Assembly (NCBI GenBank): GCA_023614405.1
Contig: CM042684.1
Coordinates: 210,744,941-210,808,940, forward strand
From: Avena insularis
Taxonomy: Eukaryota > Streptophyta > Magnoliopsida > Poales > Poaceae
Length of the DNA: 64,000 nucleotides
Direction: 5' to 3'
Position numbers and translations under genes: made by a program. The notes beneath the pieces were generated by a model. It did not search any database. It saw only the letters and a program-made list of their open reading frames with translations, and had not been told where the DNA came from. This document shows positions 37,658-49,214 of this stretch, one piece after another. Position 1 is the first letter of the stretch, and every line of letters starts with the position of its first letter.

Positions 37658-38166
37658 ATGGAGAGGGAGAGGCCCAAACTCAGTTTGCACGAGGCTCAGA
37701 TGTTCGCCCACTATGACATACTCGCGCTGCCGTTAGCGAGGCTTCCGTCCGGCCCGAGCTTCGGCCGGTTCTGTCGCGCTGCTCTTGCGCGACAACGCGT
37801 TGGCGAGGCAGATCGAGGAGCGCTGCCGCCAGCTGTCGGAGCGGAAGAGGGCAATGGCGAGGTACTCGCGTACGAGCGCGTACTGGCCAAAGTTGTTCAA
37901 GAAGGAGCGGGTTGCGTTGATTGAGTTGTGCGGAACCCACCGGCAGGAGATCCACCCGGATCTGCGCAACCCCGAAGGGAGGCAGCGCTTCTAGGCAGTG
38001 CCTGGGCGTACGACCTCCACCATTATCGATGGAGCGCGCCGTGAAGAATCCATGAGGAGGAGGAACGCTGCCGGGAACGTCGGCATCGATTCCGACACGG
38101 AGGAGGCTGGCGGCGACACGGACAACGTCATCAATAATGGAGACTGCGGGAGCGTCATAGTCGATT
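37658..38166 (+). pseudogene. Small broken gene, function unknown
   Basis: The reading starts MERERPKLSLHEAQMFAHYD at 37658 in good start context (GCCATGG). Protein-like sequence then moves to another frame (DNALARQIEERCRQLSERK, RVALIELCGTHRQEIHPDL) ending at a TAG at 37992, and continues after it as a Ser/Asp-rich tail (GNVGIDSDTEEAGG) to a final TAG near 38166. At least one indel (about 37730-37780) and one stop break it. Its Arg/Glu-rich helical centre looks like a real protein of about 160 residues, but I cannot name it. Confidence 0.45.
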
Positions 38167-38194
38167 AGGGCCACTTAAGGATAAATTAAATCCA

Positions 38195-38725
38195 TGTACG
38201 GTATCTTAATGCGCTCTTTGGATCTGGGTCACCTGGGTCATGGTCGATTATCGTTATAAAACTCGTTGATTATCTTAATGCGCTCTTTAGATGCTGGCCA
38301 TGTTTTAGTTGTCTTTGTCTTTGAAACTAGTCGATCGAAACTCGTCCGATCCTGAAAATAAAGTTTGCACGTTCCTTGGCATATCTGATGGGACAATACG
38401 CTGACTCTGCTCCCAGCACTTGATGGCACAGCCGTAATTTGGAGGGCGCCTGAGGAGAAGGGATCGAGCGTGTTGTAGTATTGTACTACTCCTGTCCAGA
38501 TATAACTGACTTAGTTTTTTTAGATATTTAATAAATGTGTCTATACCCAAAACATGTCTAGATACATGTTTTAGGTTTCTCTGTCTTTCAAACTAATCAA
38601 AAGTCGTCAAATTCTGAACAAACAAAGTCATTGCGTTCACACCTGATGGGACAATACGCCGACTCTGCTACTTGATGGCACAGCCATAATTCTAGAGTGC
38701 GCCAGAGGAGATGGGAATGCAAGGG
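38195..38725. repeat. Diverged direct duplications
   Basis: TGATGGGACAATACGC followed by CGACTCTGCT and a run about a gene-free CTTGATGGCACAGCC occurs at 38388 and again at 38643, with similar bases before each. In addition TATCTTAATGCGCTCTTT occurs at 38202 and at 38272. Short forms of the old duplication are all that fills this region. Confidence 0.65.
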
Positions 38726-39010
38726 AGATGGGAACTAGTAGCCGCGTCCAAACGCGGGTAAAAAATTAATGCAATAATATTTAAAAAAATGTAATCTGTT
38801 CCACATGACCCCATCACAGACACGTTGCACACGCCAGATATAAATAAAGACGACACAGCTAGTTTAGTTTCAATGATATAATTCAACATAGGACGTTACT
38901 GTGCCCGCATCTTTCTGCTCCTCTTATTAGTCTGCTAGCCCATGCTGCATTAAGCATCAGTTGATGAGGATAAAAAAATGATAAAATGGCAAATAAAACA
39001 ATTTTTAAGC
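38726..39010. other. AT-rich DNA downstream of the MULE
   Basis: No gene seen. It may contain the outer end of the Mutator-like element, but I could not identify its terminal inverted repeats. Confidence 0.4.
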
Positions 39011-41529
39011 TTACCTTTCATCCGGAGAATCGTACAAAGATGAAATTGGCAGGGATTTATTATTTCTCCTGCAGTTAGCCGAAAGATCCTCAAGAACATC
39101 CTCAATCACTCCTACAACTTCTTCATATTCTAATACACCTCCATTATTTGCCCTTTCCTCCTCGTTCCGCTTACCCTTTTGTTTCTTTTCACACCCTTTT
39201 CTCGCCGGCACCTCCACTTCTTCATAAATTGGCTGTTTACGTACGTTTTCCTCCGAGTGCTCATCACCGTCTTCGTGCTGCTCTTCCGCCAGTTCTGGCT
39301 GAGAAGCCTCATTTTCTGCCACCAGGGTGTGAACAGGGACAATAGCATGTGTAACTGGGTTTTTGCACAACCTCTTGATATGGCCGAATCCGCCACAAGA
39401 TCCGCATTTCCTTTTCCTAGCACCAAGCCTTGGACCTTTATCGGTGGAGGCTTCGATCCTTAGCTTTCTAGGCCTCCCAGGTGGCCTCCTAAGATCTGGT
39501 GGTTGAAGTTTGAACCCTGGATCGACAATCTCCCAATCATTTTCATCGGCCATAGGTGGTATGTTTTCTGCATAAGTTGCAGCAAACTTGTCCATGGAGA
39601 AATAGTTGTCGACATAGTTCTCTATTTCAGCTCCTTTACCTCTAAGCTTTAAGATGAAGTAAATTACATGGTGACATGGCAGACCGATGTCGCCCTTTGC
39701 TGCATGAACAAGTCTTGTTTCCAATGTCTATAGTGTACCTCCGTTCACTTCCACGCTTGTATTCTGCATAAACCTCAGCCAATGTTCTAGAACTTCTGAC
39801 CACCCTCATCTTTATCGTTCTCATTGCCCTGGTTCTTGCATTCAGTAACATAACCACCTTTGGAACTATTTTATGGCCTAAAAATTTTCTTGCACAAATT
39901 CTTTGCCTTAAATCTATCTTCACCATTATGCATTGTCTTATTGCATCCAACAAAATAACAATTCCAAGTGTCTTCATGCCCGAAATCTTATCATTGAAAC
40001 TCTCTACCAAATTATTGCATACAAAATCCACCTTGCTTAACTCACCAAACTTGCTTCTGGCCCATAGCTTGGTGTGATGTTCCTCAAGGTATTTTTCACC
40101 TTTGGCACTACATACATGTTCTGCAAGTAAGTAGCATGCGTGCTTGGGATGTATGTGTATGATGATCGCCACAAGTCCTCTTCAAAGATCTTTCCTTTGA
40201 ACTTCTTCGTGAAGTTAGTAGTGAGGTGCCGCATGCATTCCCTATGCTCAACCCCAGAAAACACAGCATCAACAGCATTCTCAAGACCCTCGGATGCACC
40301 GGTGTGTATCACCAAGCCTTCAGGGTGACCAATTACTTCTCATAGTCTCTGCATGAACCATGTCCAGCTTTCATTTGATTCACCCTCAAGAACAGCATAA
40401 GCTACGGGTAGAAGCCAATTATGTGCGTCCAAAGCACAAGCAGAAGCAACATGTCCCCTGAACTTCCCTGTTAAAGAAGTTGCGCCTATTGCCAAGTATG
40501 GCCTGCAGCCGTCTAGGAACCCCTTCCAGCATGCCTTGAGGCAGACAAAACATCTCCTGAAGCATATCTTATCTGCCTGCTTATACCTGACCCCCCTCGA
40601 GAACTTTTCTCTCCCTTTAACAACCTCGTAATCGATGTCAACAACACTACTAGGTGATGTTTTCTCTACCTGAGCTTTGAAACTATACAACATATGAAAA
40701 CTGTCATTCCACTTGCCTTGAATGAAGTCTAGAGCCATCTCCTTCCCATCAAAGACTCTGTGATAAGGAATCAGAACGTTAAACTTTTTGCTAATCTTTG
40801 CTCTGAGTTCAGCTGGTCCAATGTTATGATCCTGCCTCACCCAGTCAAGTACAGTAGCAGCAATCCACTTGGTAGTCGCCGGTCTAATTTTACCACTTAA
40901 AGAAGTATTAGGGCAGTTGTGTTCCTTCGTGTTTACTTTGATCTGCATTCGATAAGAATCCAAATAATTCAGAGCTAGTTATCAGCAGAATAAATATGAG
41001 AAAGACTGAAACTAAATATAGCTATTGCAACCTGAAATGGGTGTCCACCCCGCATTGGAGATGCATGTAATCTCCACTTACACACATTACTTTCCCTACA
41101 GTGCACCCTAAATCTCTTTTGGTCGCTCTTTTCAATGATAAATTCGAACCCAACTCTGATTGCATAGGTTGCAACTGCATATCTGCAGTCCTCCACATTA
41201 TCAAAGACAGTCCCCTCATCAATTGTAGGATTGTCCCTGTCAAAGTGTATCACTGGCCTGTCCACGTCTTTGTCGTCGTATCTACATCCCATTTCCACAT
41301 CTTCACATTCCTCTTCCTCATCAGTCCCATAGTCAGGCTCAAAGTTCGAATCAACCAAATATTCCCTACTCTCCATCCTATCAGGGTCAGCAGCCACGTC
41401 TGGATATGCTTTCTCATCATCATCCGCACCGCCACACGTTTTAGTGTCTTCATGCTCGCTTGACAAAGCATCATGCTCAAGGACAATTGTCAGACGGCGT
41501 CCATGATTACCAACACATATCCTTGCCAT
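39011..41529 (-). pseudogene. mudrA-like: Mutator-like (MuDR) transposase, decayed
   Basis: Read from MARICVGNHGRRLTIVLEHD at 41529. The N-terminal part has acidic stretches and the MuDR plug region (RYAVATYAIRVGFEFIIEKS, CKWRLHASP). A clean 89-bp GT-AG intron (41031-40943) splits HPFQ from IKVNTKEHNCPNTS. The MULE core follows (YLAIGATSLTGKFRGHVASA), then a SWIM zinc finger (about 39670-39720) and a CCHC knuckle CGSCGGFGHIKRLC. Damage: TGA at 40342-40340, frameshift near 40150, frameshift in the SWIM motif near 39706. The positions normally holding the first two catalytic Asp read Gly (AIGATS; IHTGASEGLE). A full MULE protein is about 700-900 residues, similar to the sum here. It cannot transpose by itself. 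Confidence 0.85.
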
Positions 41530-42016
41530 CACCACGGGACTAGAAACGCTAATTGGGGTATGTAGATAAGGAATCACAGTTCTTACCTTTCAATGTGGAC
41601 GCACGGCACCTTCTCCGGGCTCCATACCTCCAAAGCTCTGCACCCCGCTTCCTCTCCCCCCCGTTTCGTTGTCCTCTATGCTCTCTAGACTTGAAAGAGA
41701 TTCCGTGCTCTCCAGTCGCGCAGGACCCATATCCGTGCTCTCAAGCCTCGCAAGATCCATCTCCGAGCGGGATCCGGATCACCAGCGTCGTTGGGCCCCT
41801 AACCTAACGGCCGTCTCTCGGTTTTTGTTTCCAGACGCGCCTGGGCGGTGGGCGGCGGCAAGGAGACAAGGCAGGGAGGGGAGGGGAGGGGACGTGAGGG
41901 GATGGCAGGGAGGGGAGGGCGGAAGGATGACGGCCCAAGGGGATGAAGAGAGCGGTGCATGACTGAGCGGAGTTGCGGCGTTAGGAGCAGAGGAGAGGAG
42001 TGGAGCAGAGCTGGTT
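41530..42016. other. Region upstream of the MULE reading frame
   Basis: It should contain the MULE promoter and terminal repeat, but neither could be fixed. A short GT-AG pair (41586-41540, minus strand) could be a leader intron, but 47 bp is too short for plants. Confidence 0.35.
41873..41932 (+). other. G-rich tract with quadruplex potential
   Basis: Runs of three to five G spaced by one to a few bases (GGGAGGGGAGGGGAGGGG and more) occupy about 60 bp on the plus strand. Four and more G-runs with short loops fit the usual quadruplex pattern. It lies about 350 bp before the MULE start codon, on the template side. Confidence 0.8.
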
Positions 42017-42145
42017 GCGACAAAGCATGGAAAATTGCAAAATAATGTGTTGGTGGACGACACCAGCCCTCGAACCTGGGACGCGCGCCGTCGTAGGTGG
42101 AGGAGATGGGCCCGCCTGTCAGAAAACATGCCACCTGTCAGCGCA
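42017..42145 (+). repeat. Left copy of a dispersed direct repeat
   Basis: CATGGAAAATTGC, then AATAATGTGT and CCCTCGAACCTGGGA, then CAGAAAACATGCCAC, matches 43873-43999 at roughly four in five bases. The two copies lie in the same direction on either side of the F-box pseudogene. Confidence 0.75.
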
Positions 42146-42429
42146 CTATGCATGGGGAGCACTTCACGGAATTTTTAGCAGGTCCCACATGTTAGTCTGT
42201 TTGATCAAAACTTGCATGCAGTGCATGGCTGGTTCACGCGCTAGTTCCGAAAAAAAGCCCGTTGATCCAAACTTGAATTGGCAGTTCCGCTTCTTCTCCC
42301 CCGTCTCATCGTCTCCTCGTAGTGGCAGTTCCGCTTCGTCTCCCTCGTCTGTTATAAATCCTCTTATTTTTCTCCTCACAATGGTAGTTCTTCTTTCTTC
42401 CTCGATCAAAACATTCCCGCACGTAAGCC

Positions 42430-43647
42430 ATGTCTAGTAGCCGGATGAAGAGGAACTGGGCCGATCTCCCGGCCGACCCACTTTGCAAGATCGCCGACTA
42501 TTTGCTGGAGAAAGAGGAGTACGTCGACACCTATGCTGCTATCGGGAAGTCTGCACCGATTGGCGCCGCACTTTAAAGGTGCCCGAATTCCATCTCAACA
42601 ACTGGATCATGATAGATAACACACTTCCAGATGTTGGCGACTTCACCTTCCTCAACCTCGCCACTGGTCGTTGCTTCAGGACAAATCTAATGGACGTCCA
42701 TCGTAGGTTCACATTCACATCCGATATTTATTGGTATTTTCCATTGTAAACATCTTAGTGATAACTGATGCCCTCTTCTTCCAAAAGATTCTACTTCGTC
42801 GGTGTTTCTCGTGGCGTCATCGTGCTTGCTCAGAGGGTGGAGCCGTACCAGATTCGGCTTCTGAACCCAATCACTCATAAGTCTAACACTGAGTTTCAAG
42901 CACGCATACCATATGATCTTCTGCAATCTGTCGTCGTGACGAAGTCCCCGATGATGGTGTTCGTTTGCACTGATTATCCAGATCATATTGCATGGGCCGA
43001 TGAGAGCACCCGAACGGGGCAAATCAATGGATCATTTGGAGAAGGATTGTATTCGCCACCTCGACACGCACGTCTGCATGGCGGCATTCCGAGGGGAAGT
43101 ATATGCATTAATTGAGAATGGAGACATCTTGTCGACCAACATCCAGTTAGAAACATGAAAGACCTTTATCACGATGGCCAAAATAATTTCGGCCCTAGTC
43201 TTTGAACAGGTACGCAGAACCTACAATTTTTACCTTGTGGAGTCAGATGGTGATCTACTTCTTGTGTTGAACGGGGATTTCGCCAAAGGGCAACCGGTGT
43301 TGTACCAGGTGGACACGGAGAACCGCTCTCTCGAGGCCATCGGCGACATTGGAAGTCGTGCCCTCTTTGTTGGTTACAATCGGTCTATCTCCATTGACAC
43401 CAGGTTACAGCCCACAGTCAAACCCGGTTGCATATACTACAGGAATTACATTAGACTGTACGATCATGAGGTTCAAGCCTGGGAAGAGGAACCAACAATT
43501 GTAATGTATGGCTTAAGTCTGGAACATACACCGAGGCCTTACCCTCTAGACGAGATACTGGAAGCACACTACAGACAGAGAGAGTTCTCTGAACATGTGT
43601 TGCAGCACGCGGGAGCCATCGACGACGAAATATATAGGGGAGAATGA
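42430..43647 (+). pseudogene. F-box/DUF295-type gene, disabled
   Basis: The start MSSSRMKRNWADLPADPLCK leads into an F-box (ADLPADPLCKIADYLL, then VCTDWRR). F-box proteins are the substrate adaptors of SCF ubiquitin ligases; in grasses very many carry a C-terminal DUF295 domain, and the last part here (VKPGCIYYRNYIRLYDHEVQ) looks like one. Breaks: a frameshift near 42530 inside the F-box, a TAA at 42747 and indel before 42768, another frameshift near 43025-43040, and a TGA at 43156-43158. The last frame runs to 43647. The overall length (about 400 residues) is normal for the family. Five or so lesions make it a pseudogene, although sequencing errors could mimic one of them. Confidence 0.7.
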
Positions 43648-43872
43648 ATCATATATTCATCCTAGGCTATTTGCTAGCATTTTCAGGTCTATTTTTCGAA
43701 GTAGAAATTTGTACTGTATTTATATTATTTCGATGAGCAGTATGCTTATTACCTTTCAGACAAAATTGTAATGTATTTAAATTTAGTACTTCTAGAATTC
43801 AAAGTATTTATTTTTAGTAGCTTCTTTCAGAATTCTCTGTGTTTCACACGGGCATCAGCTCAACGCCGGAAT
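43648..43872. other. Downstream DNA of the F-box pseudogene
   Basis: AT-rich, no gene; probably the former 3' untranslated region. Confidence 0.4.
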
Positions 43873-43999
43873 TCAGGTCCCACATGGAAAATTGCACAAT
43901 AATGTGTCGGTGGGCGGCACCACCCCTCGAACCTGGGATGCACGCCGTCGAAGTGGAGGGGGCGGGCCCGCCAGTCAGAAAACATGCCACGTCGGCATC
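43873..43999 (+). repeat. Right copy of the dispersed direct repeat
   Basis: Partner of 42017-42145. Contains the same CCCTCGAACCTGGGA core and CAGAAAACATGCCAC end. The reverse complement of the core (TCCCAGGTTCGAGGG) looks a little like a tRNA T-arm, so a tRNA-derived SINE relic is possible, but no A box or poly-A tail could be placed. Confidence 0.7.
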
Positions 44000-44428
44000 C
44001 CCTGTTTCTGATGCCCTTTATAAAAAAATAAAACACGCCACATCGTTATCCCCTGTTTCTGATGGTGTTGCTACACTCGACGGTACATGGTGGCATATAA
44101 ATAATATCGTATAAACATAAGGGCACAGTCGTCAACATTTCTAAAATGAAACCCGGTCCCGTCTCCTACTTGTCCTGGTACATTGCCCGATGAGGTGGAT
44201 AGCCACGACCGATCTTTTTAATACGTTCGCACTCTTATGCTGAGAAGGGAAATAAAGATTGAGCTGTTAATGCAACGAGTGTCGAATTATTACCCTCTAA
44301 GGAAATGGGAAATAGTTATTTTCACGCGTGTCCGTAGTCCAAACCTACTGTCAGTCTTTCACTCCCCTTCTCCGACTAACCACAGTTCACCTTGCGCAGC
44401 TCCTCCACGCCGCACCAACTAGGGTAAC
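44000..44428. other. Intergenic DNA
   Basis: No gene or repeat recognised. Confidence 0.4.
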
Positions 44429-44638
44429 ATGGCCCCGCCTAAGCCGCCGCCGCCGCCACAGCCGCCGAAACTGGGGTATTTAGCCCCTCTAAGGCAGGCC
44501 ATGAAGCTCTACTTCAAGGCCGATCTCTCATTGCCCTGCCAGGCAGATGATTTCCCTGAATGTGCCGAATCGGCCACGGCGGCGACTGCGTCGTCGTCGG
44601 CGCCAGATGCGGCAAGCAGGGCCAAGAGAGCGATATAG
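44429..44638 (+). CDS. Possible exon or small ORF, Pro/Ala-rich
   Basis: A 69-residue frame starts MAPPKPPPPPQPPKLGYLAP in fair start context (AACATGG) and ends in TAG. The proline-rich start followed by an amphipathic stretch (LRQAMKLYFKADLS) looks like the first exon of a plant gene, but no family is recognised and the following 400 bp give no clear second exon. It could equally be a captured fragment. Treat as tentative. Confidence 0.25.
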   Translation: MAPPKPPPPPQPPKLGYLAPLRQAMKLYFKADLSLPCQADDFPECAESATAATASSSAPDAASRAKRAI

Positions 44639-45533
44639 AGAAATCGCGCGGCGGCATTACGGCATGCTCTAGGCAGTGGGAACAAGGTACGTATCAAATC
44701 GTTCATGAGAGCATACCGCCACCAAGGGTACACACCCTCGAACAGGGCAACACCAAGGTCTAGGAACTCTCGCGTCCACGCTTCGACACAGACTACCTTA
44801 CCTCAGTAGGGTAGGCTGGGAGCACGCTGTCTGCGGCAAAGACGCTCCATCCTATGCACCGTCGAAGGCCGTACCGTGGCGGCGACCAAGCATCTACACT
44901 CATCATGCTGGATTGTTCGATAGCCAGAGCCGGCGGCGGGCATCATCTCAGCCTCGGAATTCAGGTTCGAGTTTACACGGACCTACGATCCCGAGAAGGA
45001 GATGTCGAATTTCAGTTTCGAAGAAATCGTTGCGGAGACGCGAACCGGGACTGACGCACGCAAATCGCTCGTGCATGAACGATGCAGATTTCTTGTAGTT
45101 TGGCGGGAAGACAATAGATCAGTTTGGGTTAAATGATCAAAGAACTTATGTCCTCTCAAGGCAATTTGCCAGCCAACTTTTCTAGTGGAGATCTGTAGTT
45201 TCTTCAATGTAGAATAGTTAAGTTCAGACTGAAGAATGGCTTCTGTAGATGAAATGCTGACGAATTGTTCTATAAACTAGTAGAAAGTTTAGCCCACTTT
45301 TGTGCAGGTATAAGACCCTTTTGTATGGAAGTACTACTATTGTAAGCAAATACTATCAAGTACCTATTTCCTTCAATTACTAGTCGTGGTTCAATCCAGT
45401 TAACTGGCATCTTTTTTATCCTAGACTATAGATTTTGTGTCTGCTGTCTATGCTATAAACCATTTTTTCCTTTGTCTTGTGTTGCCTGCAAAATGGTCCT
45501 GCAGTTCAACGTGTTACAAATGTAGCTATCTTG
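44639..45533. other. Intergenic DNA
   Basis: Short overlapping frames in 44850-45200, no recognised domain; then AT-rich sequence before the Stowaway MITE. Confidence 0.4.
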
Positions 45534-45535
45534 TA

Positions 45536-45702
45536 CTCCCTCCGTTTTAAAATATAAGATGTTTTAGCTTTGTGAATGAAGTGTATCTAGTCCCCTTTTA
45601 GTATGTAGGTTCATCTAGGTTTAGAAAGCACCATCACTAAAAGATGTCTAGATACGCTCCATTCACAAAGCTAAAATATCTTATATTTTGAAACGGAGGG
45701 AG
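45536..45702. mobile_element. Stowaway MITE (Tc1/mariner type), complete
   Basis: A 167-bp element with inverted ends CTCCCTCCGTTTTAAAATAT and its complement (ends GAAACGGAGGGAG), flanked on both sides by TA (45534-45535 and 45703-45704), the mariner target duplication. The inner part is also palindromic: TTAGCTTTGTGAATG near the left end pairs with CATTCACAAAGCTAA near the right. Non-autonomous; no coding capacity. Confidence 0.95.
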
Positions 45703-45829
45703 TACTTGAAGAGGAGATGGACTATATTTTCCTGGCATCCACAGAATTGACATTGCTCATTGCCAGACCACCCTCTTTTTATGAGGTTGTCCTTGGTTAT
45801 TCACAAAAATTATAAAGCACGGTGTTCAA

Positions 45830-45975
45830 CTGCATCGATTCAAACTATTACACACACACTACATCAAATTCATTACCCACACATACTACATCGATTCAAA
45901 CTATTACACACACATATATACTACTTCAAACTATTACACACGCGTACTACATCGATTCAAACTATTACACATTTT
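45830..45975. repeat. Small CA-rich minisatellite
   Basis: CATCGATTCAAACTATTACA recurs at about 45833, 45890 and 45950, with a shortened unit (CTTCAAACTATTACACACG) between, interspersed with CACACA and TACTACA runs. Confidence 0.8.
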
Positions 45976-46074
45976 TAGTCAATGTTAACTTCCTGCTACG
46001 ATCTCCATACTACAAATTCATTAGCCACACATACCACGGCAATTCACTAGAGCTCTGTCTTCACTCGAGGGAAA
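45976..46074. other. Short spacer
   Basis: No feature recognised. Confidence 0.4.
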
Positions 46075-47000
46075 TCAGAACCACCAGCTCGTCCAAGCCC
46101 GGTCCCCCCACCGAAACTGTGTGCCCCGTCGCGAAACGGTGGCGGTCCTGTGCCATCGATCCTTCCAGGCCAACACTGCAGGCGACGAGGGTGCTTTCTG
46201 GCAGCCTCTTCGGGGCCCTGAATGCCATGTACCGAGTCCAGAACCTCCTCCAGGTGGATGATGACCGGGTGCTTCCAGCAAAGCTACCGCCCTGTCCTGC
46301 TTGGAATCTGCACCTCGTACATCTGAGGAACGGCGTCAGGATCTTTCAGCCACGCCTTTACCTCGATGACCTATCTGTCGCTCGGTGGCACAATTTCCAC
46401 CAGCTCGCCGCCAAGGCTACTGACGACTTGCTTGAGGGCCTCCGGCTCCCAAGCATCCAATGGAAGGCCGTCAAAGCCGAGTTTGGAGAAGAAACGAAGT
46501 TGTCCCAAGCGATCGTCCCACCCACAGGCGCGATGCCAACGCATGAAGCTCATTTTCTCCCCACATCACTCGAAAGAACGGGAAGAATGCAGAACGCGCT
46601 CGGTGTCTGAGCTGTGCTCGAACTGGACGAAAAAATCGAATGGTGGCGCACATACCTCAATGTTGACCTCATTTCGTTTGATCCCAAAACAAGACCTGAA
46701 AGCCGGCAGCAACTCTGTCGGCGACACGGCGGGACGGACGCCCAGCACGGTGGCCATGAGAGCGTGGTCGTCGAACTGCTGTGCTAGGGCTACCATGCCT
46801 GGGGTGCACGGCAGCACGCAACTTCCTGAGGCTGGTCGCCGGCCTGGATCGCCTGACGGGACGCGCTCCGCCGTGCGAGAAGGACTAGCCAGGGGCGAGA
46901 TATTAGTCTGGGGACGCAAAGCTCGTCTGGCCGGACGATGCAGCGGCGGCGGCTGCGAGCGATTAGGCGTGGGAGGTTGATCGGACATGGCGGAGCGCAA
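46075..47000 (-). pseudogene. DUF4283-like protein gene, broken
   Basis: On the minus strand a first frame (47000-46566) has a Pro/Arg-rich start, then SFGIKR-like and PPFDFFVQFEHSSDTERVLH, which recalls the DUF4283 fold found in many grass proteins, often linked to retroelement-type zinc-knuckle proteins. The continuation lies in other frames: RFFSKLGFDGLPLDAWEPEA and QVVSSLGGELVEIVPPSDR end at a TAG at about 46371-46373, and further protein-like text continues to about 46075 in a third frame. Lesions near 46565 and 46371 make it a pseudogene. The assignment is by pattern (an F/W-rich sandwich with LP.xAWxxE motif), so moderate only. Confidence 0.45.
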
Positions 47001-47969
47001 ATTAGAAACAAGTGCAAGCTCCGATCTGAGACGGCAGCGGAGCTAAGCAAATATTATGGGGAGGGCGGGGACGAGGCGAGCAAAGAAATAGATCTCGTCC
47101 ACTCAGGGATCTGGTCCACGCAGGGGTAAGCTAGTCCACGACCGCAAAAGATAACGGGGAATACTGACATGGCGGGCCAAGAAGAGTTGACCTAACGGCG
47201 GTATTTGAGTTCAACCTTTTTCGTTTGGTTCAAACGACCGTTAGATTTGTATTCACCACCATTTAGCCCTTCTGGACAATTGGCGAATCTACTATGGCCT
47301 CTCCGCGCGATTGATGGCAACTCGGGTACCACGGTGCGCTCACCCACCAACTTTGGTACCGCAAACGAACATTCCCCTTAAGCCGGGGCTAAGAATAATT
47401 ACGTTTTTGCCACTGCTAAGTGAAAGTACGGTTCGGTATTTGGAAAACAACCTCATCCCGTTCGATTTTCCTGGTATGCAGCCGAGAGGAGGCCGACTCC
47501 ACTCGCTAACTCCGGCGTGCCCTGTCCCGATGGGAGCCCAGCTCCACTCGACCAGCAACACGATTCCGCGCTCGCCACCGACCACCTTAGCCAAACTCTC
47601 CACAAGAGACCTCGCGGCTCGAAAGCAGTTGCTGCTCGCCAAGCCCTCATGGCCAGCAGGACCGACTCTAAGAGGTATAGCACATCCACGCATCACTCAC
47701 CGGGAAGGCGTTTCGACGGCGAGGAAGCCGAGGGAAGCGGGCGCGGCTGCTGCACGCAAATGACCGTGGCTTCCGCACTATCCGGCAGCTGCACTTGCGC
47801 GATACCGCACTGCCATGTCAAGTGACGTAGATAGTACGATTATGGTCAACAAGCGACTCATATGGCCAGCACCAAAGTGCAGATGAAGTACATGTCGATT
47901 CTATGCCTAGAAGTGCATATATATACTGAACCATGAAAACTGAATGCAGCCGTAATTAATTTTCTATAC
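47001..47969. other. Unassigned DNA with open frames
   Basis: Overlapping frames on both strands at 47311-47825 (plus 47311-47763; minus 47340-47696) have no recognised domain. The region is GC-rich at 47500-47770, perhaps an exon relic. Confidence 0.35.
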
Positions 47970-48565
47970 TACTTTATGCTACTCAGCCAGCATGGAGGAC
48001 GACTTCTTCCAAGAAAATCAAAGATCCAAAACATGGGGTGATTGGTTTGGTTTTTTTATCTTGATCAGATTGTGATTGATTTTCTTATGAATGTCCTCTG
48101 CGCCTCTAATTTGACGTAGAGAAACCAGTACACCTTTAAAATCATAGAAGTTTTCTGGTTATAAGTTGTGAGCACTACTTGTTTGTTGAATTGTGTATAA
48201 GAAGTGAACTTTTCAGTGTTTTCCATTCATATATGAGAGCAGATGCCTTTGTTTTCTTGGATTATTTTGCTAGCTTCGGGTCTCTTTTCTTCTCATTTAG
48301 TTGCCCTGAGAGGTAAAAGTGAAAACTACGAACAAAAATTAAAATTATGCCATGTGAAAAAAAGCTGAAAACTGAATTTAGATGATATTTTGTGTGTTGT
48401 ATATTGTTCCTACTTAATTGCAAATTATTTTTCCATTTCTTTGTAGGGCACTAAGTTCCATTATCTCCAATGAGTACAACCCAAACCATTTTCCATTTTG
48501 TTGTCTGCTACTTAGCCGACATGGAGGATGACCTCTCCCAAGCAAATCAAAGATTCAATAAATGG
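47970..48565. repeat. Diverged direct duplication
   Basis: CATGGAGGACGACTTCTTCC near 47990 and CATGGAGGATGACCTCTCCC near 48520 sit in matching surroundings (GCTACT before, AAATCAAAGAT after), about 530 bp apart. Both could begin a short peptide (MEDD) but neither runs on far. Confidence 0.6.
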
Positions 48566-49206
48566 GTAATGGATTAGGGCTTCGTAATCTCTGATTTGGT
48601 GATTTCGTTGCCTCATTTTTAGGTAAATTTGTGATTTTAGTGGAGTCCACAAGCTTCTGGAGGAGATTTTGGGACCAGAACACGCTTTGCTAAAGAGAAA
48701 GAGACCTTGTGCGGGAGGTCAAAATTGACATGTGATGGTGTCTGTTAGATCGGTTCCAACATAGGTTTTGCTAAGGTTTTTTTTTAAAACGGCCCGCCAT
48801 AGTTGTTTGTGTAATTGCAAGTCATGCAACCGGTGCTATATTGTGTTTTCTATGATGTGTAACATTCGTACAGTTTAGATTTTAGATTAATCCATACCCA
48901 ATATTAATCTCTACGTTATATTACACTTTATTGTATTATATGCCAAGATGTTTTTGTGTTGTAAGTCACACCAATTGTATTGTTTAGACACACGCCATAC
49001 CAATCTTATTTCTAGGTCGCGTCGCACATTCATGACTCGCATGAGAGGGAAGCACGAGATGTCGTCGTCAGGGTTGATGTCAATGCACCGCAACAATGTG
49101 CCGCACATCGGTAGCTATCGTTTCAGGCCACTTCCTGGGAGCTTGTCACCGGCCTTCGGGAGCTACGATGAGCATTACCTCTACCTTTCGTAGAATGACC
49201 ATGACG
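48566..49206. other. Unassigned DNA with an exon-like piece
   Basis: Mostly AT-rich. The stretch 49016-49193 reads as a compact basic peptide (TRMRGKHEMSSSGLMSMHRN to the TAG at 49191) after a splice-acceptor-like TTTCTAG; no family recognised. Confidence 0.3.
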
Positions 49207-49214
49207 GGCGCAAC

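Noticed and set aside
41540..41586. A leader intron before the MULE start codon
   Set aside because: GT and AG are present, but 47 bp is below the usual minimum for plant introns.
43940..43970. A tRNA gene suggested by a T-arm-like string on the minus strand
   Set aside because: No acceptor, D-arm or anticodon arm can be drawn around it.
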